A stretch of DNA of 64,000 nucleotides from Ulota crispa (GCA_963920765.1 OY987243.1:26035419-26099418), one strand, 5' to 3'. Counted from the first letter of the stretch, positions 1 to 10,754 are shown. Numbers and translations are program-made. The notes: a model not told the origin generated them from the sequence alone.

Positions 1-145
1 ACTTTGAGTGAAGTTCCACCTTATTTGGCACCAAAATATTCAAATAGTGTTGCCATTTAAACAAAATGCAAGAACCAAGAATTGAGACTTGAGATGTAGT
101 ACAAAGCATTAATTTCCAACTTTAGGCTTTAAAGCACTACCTGTT

Positions 146-263
146 AATTTGGGGAAAAATGTGATTTTGGGATTTTTGGATTTTATGTCTTTGAAAGGGT
201 ATTTATTGATACTATTTCAATGACATAAAATTCAAAAGTCCCAAAATGCATTTTTTCCAAATT
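146..263. repeat. Small foldback MITE-like element
   Basis: The two halves of this 118-bp stretch are imperfect inverted copies. The left arm begins AATTTGGGGAAAAATG and passes through TTTTGGGATTTTTGGATTT; the right arm reads back as AATTTGGAAAAAATGCATTTTGGGAC. Arms are roughly 45 bp with a short centre. Similar GTCCCAAAATG/TTTTTCCC wording recurs at the right end of the element at 9916-10151, so the two may be related. No coding potential and no clear target duplication were seen. Confidence 0.55.
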
Positions 264-654
264 GATGAATATTGTGTTATTTACATCAATTATATACTCA
301 TATTTGAATAGAACATAATGCGTGGGGCATAATCCAAAGTGTTTCTCATACAATTGAGATCCTCAAATTTCTATGCTTCTTACAAAAAAGTTGTTGAAAC
401 ATCATTTCTAATTTTGTTGTTTGCAAGCACACTTTTAAGCACAATTATGTGACTCTCTTGTTGTTTTTGTGTTTCTCCAAGTCTAATGCAGTATGGAAAT
501 TTGCCCATACAAACTTGTTTATTATCATTGTCATTGTGCAAATATTAGCACATCCTAATATTAAGAAAAGTCACATCTTCTTCACATTATTCTTGATTGT
601 CAAAGAATGAGGACTTGGCACTCTCTCCTTGAATTGCAAAGGCCACATTCTTTG
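264..654. other. Non-coding spacer, nothing recognised
   Basis: AT-rich sequence with only chance open frames. I see no gene, RNA or repeat structure beyond low-complexity bias. Confidence 0.5.
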
Positions 655-940
655 AAGATTCGAAGATTGAGAAGTTTTTACTTCACCTCCAAAAGAGAAG
701 AATGGTCATGAAGAAGTTCTCACACACAAAGTTTTTACCAATATGTGTCTCCTATCATCTCATTCTTCTTGCTTTCACCCTCCTTGCAATTGGAGCAACT
801 TGCTTTCATACTACATCACCATTTTCAAAGTAGAATCATTCTCCACTCTCCACCCCCACAAAAAAAGAGTCACACCTTCTTCCATATAAAAATGCTTTCA
901 TTGGTTCCTATTTTATCTCCACAACTTATTATGTTAGGTT
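655..940 (+). repeat. Dispersed repeat, copy 1 (partner at about 49150-49470)
   Basis: This block shares its order of short stretches with 49150-49470: GAAGATTGAGAAGTTTTT, then AGAGAAGAAT, CATGAAGAAGTT, TTTTTACCAAT and a later TCCACAACT segment. Both lie in the same orientation. The flanking GGAGAAGATGTGACTACCCC at about 2318-2341 has its match immediately after the second copy at about 49495-49515, so this locus carries roughly 1.37 kb of extra DNA (about 940-2300) that the other lacks. The open frame at 745-948 has no recognisable product. Confidence 0.55.
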
Positions 941-1881
941 TAAACTAGTGACTGAACAAAATACAAAAAGTGGCACCATGATGTCCCATCTTTCATCCTC
1001 CAAAGCACTTTCACGTCATCCAGAAGTGTTGGAGAAGAATGTTGCAACAAAGTAGTAGTATTCATCTACCAGACAAGTTTGGAGCCACCTTAATAACAAG
1101 CCTCAAAACTTGACAATCTTATCTACTAACAAGGCTTTATTGGTTGGTAACTTGGCAAATTCAAGTACTGTACAAACTCTAATTGTGAACATTTCAATGA
1201 ACAAAACTAATATTCAAATAATGACATTTGAGATAATTTTGTTAGGTTGCTAGTCTGAACCTAGCATCAAGCCTAGTTTAGATCTAAAGTGGACGTCCTA
1301 GTGGACTAAACAAATTGTCCATTGTTTTGTCTGCCTTCATTTGGTGGGAAATTGCCTTGTTGTCATTGATTATGTCCATCCGGTGGAAGGTTTCAATGTA
1401 GGGATTGGACATATGGTGGAGATAAGGTGGAAAAGACCAAAATAGCAAAAGAGGGAGTGTTTTGTTCACTTGACAAGATTTGGAGGCACCTTGAGAGGTG
1501 ACCCCAAATCTTGTCCACTACATGTGACTTCTTCAATTCTGGTGGGAATGGGTGATGACACGGCATTAACATCTAGTGGCCTTCTGTACCATTGTGAAAA
1601 CTCCATTGGACAAAACTTGCCAATGGGATGTTCCTAAATTGTGTCCACTTCCGAACCGGAATTGAGCTTGAGGCCCGGTTTAGACCAAGACGTTTGGAGC
1701 CACCGGACAAAAGTGCTTGTCCAGTGCTTCATCCGGTGGAGTTTGGAGGGGAAATTGCAATATCATCATGGATTTGTCTGTCTAGTGAATGCTTTCACAT
1801 TGGGCACCAAATGTTTAGTGGAGAAGTACTTTTATTCCTTCTATTTTTAGTTGACATAATTTTGTCTTTACCACTACAATG
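941..1881. other. Spacer within the extra DNA of dispersed repeat copy 1
   Basis: No gene recognised. The part 1470-1650 is a diverged direct copy of 2037-2235: both contain GGTGACCCCAAAT(C/T)TTG, a GGTGATG(A/G)ACA segment and a final GACAAAAC block. The two copies flank the perfect palindrome at 1882-1991. The short open frames here are not supported as genes. Confidence 0.45.
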
Positions 1882-2235
1882 AAACCATGGTTGAATCTAC
1901 AAAAAGTTGACAAAGATTGTGACCTAATCTACAGTATACTGTAGATTAGGTCACAATCTTTGTCAACTTTTTGTAGATTCAACCATGGTTTACTTGTAGA
2001 TCACGTGGAATGAGAGAGAGAGAGAGGCTTTTGTCTGGTGGCCAAGATTTGGGGTTATCTTAGGAGGTGACCCCAAATTTTGGCCGCTACAAGTGAGTTC
2101 CACTCTAAATGTGACGGGAAAAGGTGATGGACATGATGTTTCCATCTACCAGCCCTCCGCTTCACTGTGAAAGTTTTAGTGGACAAAACCCTCCCACCAG
2201 CCAATAAGATGCTTTAAATCTTGACCACTTCCAAG
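1470..2235 (+). repeat. Diverged direct duplication flanking the palindrome
   Basis: Two direct copies, 1470-1650 and 2037-2235, about 565 bp apart. Shared words include AAGATTTGG, GGTGACCCCAAAT, CACTGTGAAA/CATTGTGAAA and ACCACTTCC/TCCACTTCC. They are clearly diverged, so older than the palindrome between them. No coding content was found. Confidence 0.5.
1882..1991. repeat. Perfect 110-bp palindrome
   Basis: The 55 bases 1882-1936 are exactly the reverse complement of 1937-1991, with no spacer; the centre is ACAGTA/TACTGT and the ends are AAACCATGG/CCATGGTTT. Outside the perfect part the flanks still match imperfectly (CTACAATG on the left, CTACAAGT read from the right), giving a CACTACAA-like outer end. 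This fits a CACTA-type foldback MITE, but no 3-bp target duplication is convincing. Such a sequence could give a near-perfect hairpin RNA if transcribed. Zero mismatches suggest a recent origin or recent arm conversion. Confidence 0.9.
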
Positions 2236-2339
2236 TATGAACATGATCATTCTTGAGCTTAAAAGTTTCATTCTTGGAGAAGATATGGCCACCCTTACAT
2301 TCTTCATAGAAGTTTCATTCTTGGAGAAGATGTGACTAC

Positions 2340-2680
2340 CCCACTACTGTTCTGTCAACCTAGGGTTTGCACGAGCGAGGGCAGAGATTGGAGTACGCTA
2401 CACTACAACACTGGCTGTTGCTTGTTGCTTGTAGCGCTGGAGCCTGGAAACAAGCCGAGATGCGGACGGCGTGGGACCATGGAATTGAGAATTGCGGCTG
2501 CTCTGACGACGACGACGTTATCGTTGACGCCTTCAACGAGAAGCGTCCTTTGCGCGTCCTCGAGCATCCTGAAGCATCCTCGAGCATCCTGAAGCATCCT
2601 CGAGTATCCTGAAGCATCCTCGAGCATCCTGAAGCATCCTCGAGCATCTCGCAATTTCGAGGGAGCACGCTCAGGTAGGC
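2340..2680. other. GC-richer block, possible remnant exon
   Basis: Base composition rises sharply here relative to its surroundings, with several CpG-containing words (GCGGACGGCG, GACGACGACG). On the plus strand one frame from 2367 runs through an acidic stretch (four Asp in a row), and CACGCTCAG followed by GTAGGC at about 2667-2680 resembles a splice donor. On the minus strand a 102-codon frame also stays open, mostly because of the 20-bp minisatellite. No family is recognised. It could be an exon or 5' UTR of a lost gene, or just a GC-rich insertion. Confidence 0.2.
2561..2648 (+). repeat. 20-bp minisatellite, about 4.4 copies
   Basis: The unit CGAGCATCCTGAAGCATCCT repeats four full times plus a partial copy, with one substitution (CGAGTATCCT) in the third unit. 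The unit itself consists of two related decamers, so the array also has a 10-bp sub-period. Twenty is not a multiple of three, so a translated array would cycle through three frames every 60 bp. Confidence 0.95.
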
Positions 2681-2757
2681 CTACTTAGCTCCGGCAACTC
2701 ACTCACTCTACATCAGTGTGCGGAGAGATTTTGAGCTTCTTTGGCAAAAACAACCTA

Positions 2758-3184
2758 AGGTATAAGCACCCAAATGCGACATTTACCTTCAATGTGGTAA
2801 TTGGGAGGGTCTTTTGAGAATCTCATGGCATGGGCTTGTTAGGAAGTGGGTACAGATGTAAGGGAAATTGTTTTTGGGATTTTTTGAGATCATATGAATA
2901 AATTATGAATTGTTGAAGACAACTCCCTAGACTTACCTATTGTAGACACTAGACCCTCAAAAAAGCAAGAGCATGTCATGATAACAAAAAGACCATGTCA
3001 TGGTAACAAAAAGACCATGTCACACCTAATCACAAACTGCCACCTACACAATTTTACTCTCTTGTGTTAACTTGCGTGTCTAATTTGGGTGCATGCGTGT
3101 CTTGTTTGGGTGTAGGAATATCTACTTTAGGTTTGATTTTATATGTTACTAAATGACTAGTGTTGCATTTGGGTGCTCCTACCT
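2758..3184. mobile_element. MITE of the TA/AGGT family
   Basis: The left end reads TA|AGGTATAAGCACCC and the right end, read inwards, TA|AGGTAGGAGCACCC; both continue into AAATGC(G/A)ACA. This gives terminal inverted repeats of about 25 bp flanked by the dinucleotide TA on both sides (2756-2757 and 3185-3186). The TA duplication suggests Tc1/mariner-type mobilisation. No coding capacity in 427 bp. Related ends occur at 5499-5647, 38295-38690 and 54447-54820. Confidence 0.7.
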
Positions 3185-3186
3185 TA

Positions 3187-3672
3187 CATTTCTTATTTTC
3201 ATCCAATTTTTTCAATGGATGCTTTGGCTATTCCCTTTATACATACACTACAATTAGAAATTTTTCAAAAATTTAGTCAATTTTTGACATGTTAATTTAG
3301 ATTTCAATTGTTTTTTACACGTTTCATTTGGCTCACTTTCTTTTGTTTTTTGGCTCTCCGTGTACGCTACTCTACAATCTACAACTTGTAGCCAACTAGC
3401 CATGCAAGAAAAGAATAAAGGCAATGTTCAAGTATGGTAGACAAACCCATTCCCTAGCGTTTAAGGATTAGGGTACCACAAAGTCTTGGAAAATTCAAGA
3501 AAACTAGTAGGGTTAGCCTTTCAACAAGCTACCATGGAATGTCACTTTTGCGGAAAAAACATTGTAGAATATTTTATATCAAAGAGCAAAGTTAGAGCTC
3601 ATAGGGTCCCTAAAAGCAACTCTAGACTAACCTTGAAACTATTTGGATGTGTTCTTGTAATGGCACTTGATG
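3187..3672. other. Spacer, nothing recognised
   Basis: No gene or structured repeat seen. The open frame at 3486-3704 runs into the satellite array and has no recognisable domain, although it contains one CxxC pair (CHFC). Confidence 0.4.
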
Positions 3673-3962
3673 GTCCCAATCCCAACCCTCCCAAACCAAC
3701 TTAGCAACTGATATGTGACAAAATTTGCTTGTCCCAATCCCAACCCTCCCAAAGTAGCTTAACAATAGACATGTGGTAGAATTTGCTTGTCCCAATCCCA
3801 ACCCTCCAAAAACAATTTAACAATTGACATGTGGCAAAATTTGCTTGTCCCAATCCCAACCCTCCCAAAGTAGCTTAACAATAGACATGTGGTAGAATTT
3901 GCTTGTCCCAATCCCAACCCTCCAAAAACAACTTAACAATTGACATGTGGCAAAATTTACAT
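3673..3962 (+). repeat. 58-bp satellite array, five copies with dimer structure
   Basis: Units begin at 3673, 3731, 3789, 3847 and 3905, exactly 58 bp apart, each starting GTCCCAATCCCAACCCTCC. Units two and four share CAAAGTAGCTTAACAATAGA and GTGGTAGAA; units three and five share AAAAACAA(T/C)TTAACAATTGA and GTGGCAAAA. The array therefore spread as a 116-bp AB dimer. The final unit breaks off into TTACATGTGC. Confidence 0.95.
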
Positions 3963-4435
3963 GTGCAAGCAACATTCACTACTCCACTTTGGTTCACTAC
4001 TCCACTTTGGGTTCATTATGAAAACCCTAAAATCTAGGGTGCGAAATTGAGTGCCGCTAGGAAATGGGTATGTGTACCTTAGAAGTTTTCACTCCACTTG
4101 CTGCTAAGATCAGGCACTTCCTACTCTCTACCTGATTGCACCGAATATATCCATATATTTCTAGGGTAATGTAGACTGTAGTATATATTCTTTGTAAAAC
4201 CTGATCGGTTTTTGAGTCGGTAATTAAAATTCCAACCGGTTTTTATTGTTTTTGCAATTTCAACCGGTGACAATAAATACCGGTTCTTCCTGTACATATG
4301 CACGGAGCTACTTGCTGCAGCGCTGAAGAAATATGCAAAAGCACTGCCTTCGTGAAGAACAGAGCCACTTTCGCATCTCGTCTCGCATCCCGTCTCTCCT
4401 GTCCCGTTTTCGTGGATTTTGCAGTGTTTGTTTTT
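3963..4435. other. Spacer ending in duplicated host sequence
   Basis: Contains a short direct duplication (CACTACTCCACTTTGG twice at about 3977-4010). The last part, CGTCTCTCCTGTCCCGTTTTCGTGGATTTTGCAGTG-like sequence at 4390-4427, is a diverged copy of 4911-4945 on the other side of the hAT-like MITE. The minus-strand frames at 4121-4477 have no recognisable product. Confidence 0.4.
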
Positions 4436-4865
4436 GGGAGCAACTAGGTGAACACCTCCCAATTCCTGCGTGGACACCCCATAGTCAAATTTATTAAACT
4501 TGAGATTAAACTTTTGAGATTAAACTTGGGATTATTATTATGCTGAAATATGAAATAAAATCAAAGCAATATTTTAGCGTGCATCTGCGTCTACAATTGT
4601 TTCAAACATACAACAAAATTGCCTCATTTATGACATAATTAGGAGCTAAACTAGTTGCTCACTTCATTTACTGATTTGACTTTTGACCATGTCACAAATG
4701 AGGTAGATTTGTTGTATGTTTGTAATGCTTATGTATGCTAAAATATCTTTTGATTTTATTTCATATTTCAACCTAATAATAATCTCAAATTTAATAGATT
4801 TGGCTATGGGGTGTCCACGTAGCAATTGGGAGTGTCCGATTGGGGGTGTCCACCTAGTCGCTCCC
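4436..4865. mobile_element. hAT-like foldback MITE with 8-bp TSD
   Basis: The left end is GGGAGCAACTAGGTGAACACC; read inwards, the right end is GGGAGCGACTAGGTGGACACC. Inverted similarity continues inward for most of each half, including CTATGGGGTGTCCACG against the left CGTGGACACCCCATAG, and TAATAATAATC-type blocks. The identical octamer TTGTTTTT flanks both sides (4428-4435 and 4866-4873), the target-duplication length of hAT elements. No transposase is encoded, so it must have been moved in trans. Confidence 0.8.
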
Positions 4866-4873
4866 TTGTTTTT

Positions 4874-5496
4874 TTTATGATGTGCAGCTGCAAGGCGAGT
4901 TCCTTTCACGTCTCCCGATCCATTTTCGTGAATTTTGCAGTGTTTGTTTTTTTCTGTGCAACTGCAGCAGGGCGAGTTGAGTTCCTTTCAGAAGCGCTTC
5001 TAGAGTTGCTACCGGGAGAATCAAGTTGCTGAGGGGTGTTTTCTGAGGTAGGATTTATTCTCGTGACGCGCCGCGCGCGTGCGTGTGCAACTTTCCACTC
5101 AACGTTACTGTACAATACCGACTAGGGTTACAGACTAGGGGCAGCACGCTTTGAAACACCTGGTTAAATGGAATTTCACGGGGAGAATGACGTGAACCTT
5201 CATGGCGAGGCAGTTTTCCTGCAGCCCTGAAACTTTCTAGATCTGTACTTGCATTAATTCTTAAAGGTGTTGCCTACCAAAAGTGTTGTCCGTATTTGTA
5301 CAAGAACCATTTAGTAATTAAAGAAATGACTATATGACAAATGTTAAAAATTTCCCAAAAAATCCTAATTGACAAGTAGTATGTCTATGACTTGGTTTGA
5401 AACTTACAATTCCAATGGGGTTCATGTGCTATCCGAATACCCCATCCGTATACAACTTGGGAGTTTGTATACAAAACAACAACATCCTTTAGGGAT
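4874..5496. other. Host spacer with local duplicated units
   Basis: The words TGCAGCTGCAAGGCGAGTTCC and TGCAACTGCAGCAGGGCGAG (about 4884 and 4958), each followed by TCCTTTCA, mark a diverged tandem duplication of about 75-80 bp. The block TTTTCGTGAATTTTGCAGTG also matches the left flank of the hAT-like MITE. No gene is recognised. Confidence 0.4.
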
Positions 5497-5498
5497 TA

Positions 5499-5647
5499 AG
5501 GTAGACACACCCATACCCGACCCTTTAAGAGGGCCTCCCCAGTTCCGACCATATGTACCCACAGTGGACATTTCATATCTGAAATGTACATCCTAGATAC
5601 ATTGATGGTTGGCCAAGGGGAGGGGTCGGATTTGGGTGTGTCTACCT
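5499..5647. mobile_element. MITE of the TA/AGGT family
   Basis: Left end TA|AGGTAGACACACCCATACCC and right end (read inwards) TA|AGGTAGACACACCCAAATCC: the first 15 bases of the inverted repeats are identical, and CGACCC follows in both. TA flanks both ends (5497-5498, 5648-5649). At 149 bp it is the shortest member in the window and has no coding capacity. Confidence 0.75.
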
Positions 5648-5911
5648 TACAACAAATTGCACAGGTACACCTGGCTATGGAGTGGGGTCATGAGTGAATA
5701 GTGCTCGCGAGGGGCCGTGAAAGGACATGGAGAAAGCTGAAATTTGACGGATATGCAGCTCAATCTAAAGGCCTTGTGACCTGCACAAGGACGTGTTGAG
5801 TGGTGTTGGGGACTTGAATAGCAGAAGCCGTTAAGGGTTGAACGCAAAGGGCTGTTCTAATGTGCTGCAAGAGATGTTCTTACAGTATGAGCATCATCAA
5901 TCGAAGAGAGG

Positions 5912-6622
5912 GAATGGGGCTGTAACTGCATTTCTCTTGGTGGGGCCAATTGTGGAGGAGAATGAGGAACTTTTAGGGTTCCTAGACAACCACAAATCCA
6001 GGGATCGGAGAGAAATTCCAACTTCTCTGGCTAAAATCTGGCACTTCCCAATTTCAACTAGATTTTTAATAGCATGGATTGGTTATTTCCTATGAAATTT
6101 CTAAAAATATACTATAATATTCTATAATTAAACTTTTGAAAAAATTGGGCATGTTATTTATCTGGTAGTTTCAATTTCAACTAATTTTTTTGCAATTTGA
6201 ATTAGCTGACAATACACTAACAGCCGATTTTCCCCCATCATTGTCCACGACAATGCATAACCAAGAGATGTCCCCTCAAAATGATCTCTTGGGATAGCAA
6301 ATTTGATCGTTTCCTAGTGCCCTAGGATTTCCGCTGCGTTTGTTGCTAGAATGACACATTGCATGTAATAGCTTGCAACTTCTCGGCCCACTGTATTAGT
6401 TGCTGGAATGACATATTGCATGCAATATAGCTTGCAACTTCTTGTCAATTACTCGCAAGTGTTTTCTCTGATGCCTAACTCTACAATAGGAGTTGCATCA
6501 GGATTGAGAGGATCTATCCAATGAAATGTCATGTGAAAATTGCAACAAATTTATAGAGTTAGGGAGTGACGCATGACCGACCGATTCCTTGTCCCAATCC
6601 CGGTGTATGCATTGATGATGCC
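5912..6622 (+). repeat. Dispersed repeat with internal insertion (partner 48545-48945)
   Basis: The order of words matches 48545-48945: GGGAATG(G/A)G(G/A)CTGTAAC, TTGGTGGGGCCA, GAGAATGAGG, TTTAGGGTTCC, ACCAAGAGATG, TAGCTTGCAACTTCT, and the end GATGATGC. Relative to the partner this copy carries roughly 230 extra bases at about 6002-6232. That insert resembles 15775-15850 and 43830-43890 (GGAGAGAAT, AATTCCAAC, TTTTCAACCA-like words), so it is probably itself a mobile fragment. Confidence 0.6.
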
Positions 6623-6965
6623 CTAAAGGATTTTCCGTTACTTCTGGCATTGATGGCTTTTTTGCGGTCGTCGTTGGTTGGACCGAATGCTTGATTAGCG
6701 AAACTCCGAATGGCAGCGCACTTGTAGTTTCTGCAGCGAATTGCCACAGGAAAAATGTAATCACCTAAATTATGCCGAGTTACTGTAATTCTCATGATTT
6801 GGCACTTTGTGAAATCAGAGCATCTTCGGCGGTACGTGAAACTGTCCATGAAGGCCCATCCCTATTGGAGTGGGACAAATTACACTTCCTTGACGCAGGT
6901 CTACCAACATGATTTTAAAATGGGTCTCTCAAACATGTGGGGAGGCATTGATAAATCACCTTTTT
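6623..6965. other. Spacer, nothing recognised
   Basis: Overlapping frames on both strands (6498-6849 minus, 6794-7078 plus) have no recognisable motif. No repeat structure noted. Confidence 0.4.
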
Positions 6966-6969
6966 TTAA

Positions 6970-7208
6970 CCCCGGAGCGCCCAGCACAAGTTCATTGAAA
7001 TCCAAAATTTTTGAAACTAATACCAATCAAACTATCACTCAAAAGAGATTCACAAAAATTGATCGTATGGATTGGTAGTGAACATAGGTCCAAAGCTCCA
7101 AGGAAAAAGACAGGTCTTTTCACCGTACCATTGAAAAGATTATAACGGTCAAACATGGAAATTTTCAAAACCGAGAGGCCATATTTTGGCCCCTTGGGCG
7201 CTCAGGGG
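6970..7208. mobile_element. TTAA-flanked (piggyBac-like) MITE
   Basis: The ends are TTAA|CCCCGGAGCGCCCAGC on the left and, read inwards, TTAA|CCCCTGAGCGCCCAAGG on the right. TTAA target sites lie at 6966-6969 and 7209-7212. A second copy lies at about 46057-46295 and shares GATTCACAAAA, GTACCATTGAAAA, TTATAACG(G/A)TCAAACA and CCGAGAGGCCATATTTTGG. The 239-bp body has no coding capacity. Confidence 0.8.
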
Positions 7209-7736
7209 TTAAATGATGCATTTCCTCATTTCAAGCAACCAATGAGTAGATTCTACATTATCTCAAAAAGTAGTAGTAATCATGTGAACCTTCAAGGTGG
7301 TGCAGTTTTTAAACTTTCTTGTACTTTTAGTTTTTGTTTATGTTTTATTATTCATGTTCATTCCTTTGGCGCTCCTAGCCAATGAGAATGAGATTTTTGG
7401 TGAATCATTTGAATCAATGTTCATGGTGGACAGATTAGTTGTTGGACTTGTCAATGAAAAAGGAGCATGAGTTTTTGGAATACAAATGGGAGGCAAAAAA
7501 AATGAGCTCCAATGTTGCATCTCTCCTTGCAAATCCCAAGAACTAGTTTTCTTACTGTCACAATTGTCAAATTTAGAGTTATTGCATGGACAGTATTGAC
7601 CATTTTTTACTATTTTAGACACCCCTTCACTTTGATGAACAATGCTCAACAACTACAATAAGAACATATGGCACTTTTTTTTGGTGCAAGTTAGAACATC
7701 TTCAATGTTGCCTTGCAAGCATTTGATGTACTTTAA

Positions 7737-7820
7737 CCCTTAAATGCCAAAAGGGACAAAAATCATCTCTTGCAAATACACAGGCCCAGTGTATTGCGGT
7801 GATACCCCGGCGCTTAAGGG
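7737..7820. mobile_element. Very short TTAA-type element, probably relic
   Basis: Left: TTAA|CCCTTAAATGCCAAAAGGG with TTAA at 7733-7736. Right: GGCGCTTAAGGG followed by TTGA, one base from TTAA. If real, this is an 84-bp internally deleted member of the TTAA family. Confidence 0.45.
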
Positions 7821-7827
7821 TTGAGCA

Positions 7828-7990
7828 TGGATGATAAGTGCTTGAGGCCCCTCAAAACATTTTGATGGCACTCTATCTTGATGTGTCAAGCAATGGCCTT
7901 TCAAAATACTATTCATTCTAAATTTGGTGAGCTTCATCCTATATACCCCTTGGTGAATGGTCAAATGACTATTTATGAGACACGTTTGAA
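7828..7990 (+). repeat. Dispersed repeat (partner 44376-44535)
   Basis: Both loci share GGATGATAAGTGCTT, GTGTCAAGCAATGG, TTCAAAATA, GTGAGCTT, ATCCTATAT and CCCCTTGGTGAATG in the same order and orientation. A short frame is open in both (7878 onward and 44374 onward) with similar predicted peptides, but silent and replacement changes look equally common, so I read it as a repeated non-coding fragment or an old transposon coding remnant. Confidence 0.55.
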
Positions 7991-9915
7991 ACGCAAAGGT
8001 GGAGAACAAAATTTTTTAGGGCTTTTCAAAAATAAACGTTATCTCTTGAAGTGTCATGTTTGAAATGCAACAATGGGGATTCTCTTAGTACATCTCTTGC
8101 ACCATTTCAACAATCACAAAAAACACAAGCTTTGGAAAACAACGGGTTTGCAGAATTCTACTTTTGGCGCCTTCAAATTCAAAAATTTATTCTAGTGGAG
8201 GTGCTCTCACATCAGAAAATGTCTAATTACTTCTGTTGGATTACATAAATGTGGAATTCCGTTCTAGGATTTTTGATAGCCTACTCAATCCAAGCATGCC
8301 TCCCTTCCTATTGAAAGCACTTGCTCGGTTAATTTATGGAGTAAAGATGATGCGATTATTGAATTTTAGAACTATGAAACTTTTATGTCCTATTAATAAG
8401 AAAAGTATGTCATTTGCTCAACCAATTTTTTATTTTTTATTTTATTATTCATTTATCACTTTCATTAAAAAAAATGGAGATTATGTTGCTGAAATTACAG
8501 TGATTGATTGATTTGATCCCAATTGCAAACACACACCATGCACCACCTTCTCTCTTGGCATGAGCACAGTCACAAGCTGTACTGTACCTGTGCATACTCA
8601 AACGTCCTTAGATGACTTCTCTCAAAGCAAAGCCTCCTCTCATGCAATCCAAAGCCAACAATTCTAAACTCTATAAGTATTAAACTCCACATTTGCATAG
8701 GTCGATCTTGAATGCTAATTTGAGTTGCTTTTACTATCATAACAGAGCAATATCCAATTCAGCCTTTGCGAATTGGGTTAAAATCAAATATTTTGATGAA
8801 AATCAACTCCATGTTTTGTAACTCTTGCATGAAATCTTCCTCATAGATAGTCTAGACAAGTGACGAAACACAATACTTAGAGAAAAAAATCTATACTTTC
8901 TTTCTTTTATAACCAAATTGTCGTTGACTCCATCATTTCCAATATTTTACTCAAATCTCAAATTAGTCTACTTGTCTTGTACAAACCCCAAATTCGCTAA
9001 TTCTCAAGCAAGTTAGCTTTGGATCACATAGGCACTGTCTTGTGGATTTTAAATAATCAATATTTATGTGAACATCAGATTTTGGCACCCTGGAACTGAA
9101 GCTGGAGCTGGGGCTGCACATAATTCTCACACAATTGCTGAAAACAAGGGCACCCTCTATCAATCCGTTACACATCCACGGAATTTGTATTGTTGGGGGT
9201 AGGGCCCTTGGTTGTGAATTAAACGTTCACCCAATGCAATCGCTATACTCATCAAGAAGATCGTGCTTATGTTATCTTGTATTTCTCTTGATTGGTACTC
9301 TTCCAACATTTTTGCAAGGTTTATAAGGGTGCTTGGTATGTGCAAGATTCTCTCATGGTGACGACAATAACCGTGCTCTCTTGCGTTTTATTTTGCAATG
9401 TGTTAGTCAAAAAGCAATGCTTGCTTCCTTGGTTAGTACACTTTGCATCCTTACTCAAGCTTTGGGACACATAATCAACATTGTTGTCTTTATGGGGCTT
9501 CTTTAGGAGTGGTGTAGGGTTGCATATGTTCTCTTGTGCAATCATGAGCCAACAATATGGGGTCAAAGTTGGAATTTATGTAATAAGATGGAAAAACAAG
9601 TTTCAAAAGTACGTTTGAAACTTAGGATGACCAATATATTGTTGCATATTCCATGTTTTGGGTTTTATACAAATTAAAGGGATGGCTAGATCTTGAGAAT
9701 TTTTTTTGGTTTTTGAATTGCTTTTGTTGAGTGTCTCCCCCTATTATTAAAAAAATGAACTTGTATGTAGTTAAAATAGAGGCATCAAAATTCTCATTTA
9801 ATTTCAATTCTAGATTTGACAAGTCTTCAACTCAAGAGTTTTATCCTCAAGCAAAAGTTCCAACTCTAACGCTTACTATTAGGCTAGTTGGCAACTTCCT
9901 ACAATAAACATCATA
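7991..9915. other. About 1.9 kb of spacer, nothing recognised
   Basis: AT-rich sequence with scattered short frames on both strands (for example 8236-8511 plus, 9321-9566 minus). None has a family signature, and codon use does not stand out. No inverted or tandem structure was noticed. Confidence 0.5.
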
Positions 9916-10151
9916 TTAGGTAAATTGGGAAAAAAAGAGGTATCATCTTGTACTCCACCTTAATCTTACATACAATAAATGTATGCATAGCTATAGCTCA
10001 AAGTTAAAATATTTGAAGTTCTTGTAGGCAATCAGTGAGACTTCAATATTATACAAGAAATTGCATCTTTTTTTTTGTAATATGATGAATTTTACATAAT
10101 GACAAAAATAGTGAAAGTCCCAAAATGTACTCTTTTTCCCAATTTACCTAA
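9916..10151. mobile_element. Foldback MITE with TTAGGTAAATTGGGA ends
   Basis: Left end TTAGGTAAATTGGGAAAAAA and right end, read inwards, TTAGGTAAATTGGGAAAAAG: about 24 bp of near-perfect inverted repeat followed by AGAG and TAC-rich sequence. Inside the right arm GTCCCAAAATG resembles the small foldback at 146-263. The target duplication is unclear. No coding capacity in 236 bp. Confidence 0.65.
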
Positions 10152-10754
10152 CATGGTGTTAATAGTGCTTTAGACCACAACAAAGGAGTGCATTTGTTAC
10201 TTCTAGCCCAACACAGTCAAGGATTTGTGCAAGGCTATACACTACACCAATAATGATAATTATTGTTGACAACACTTATTAATAACTATAACACTAAATG
10301 AAAAATACTATAGATAATGTTGTCAATACTAAATTTCAACATAAATACCATTTATCAATTAAATTCTACCAAACATTCTAAATTAATTCCACGATAATCA
10401 AACTTGCACTAACACAATATACAACATCAACACTAGTTGTCAAGATGAACATTAATTGTTAATTAAATGAAAATTAGAGAGAGATAATTAAATGTAAAGA
10501 TAAGCAATACTATGAGTACCATAACACTAAATAGCATTATTAGTGTAATTGTCCAAGTGTTAGAGATGCAAAAAGTAGCATTCAACATAGGTAAAAAATA
10601 GCGTCCTATATGACCGCATGTTTTATGACTGGGTGTCCTAAATGACTATAGAACGACTATGATGTGACTAAAAAATGATTGACATTGAATAAGTTGTTCT
10701 TTAGTCATTCTTTTGAACGGTTCATCTGAAACTCTTCACAAAATTGTATTCTCC

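Noticed and set aside
2360-2668. Minus-strand 102-codon frame with repeated MLEDASGCSRML-like units
   Set aside because: The apparent protein repeat is the 20-bp minisatellite read in three frames; no evidence of an independent gene.
3673-3962. CRISPR array, suggested by regular 58-bp spacing
   Set aside because: The whole unit repeats, there are no unique spacers, and the genome is eukaryotic; this is a satellite.
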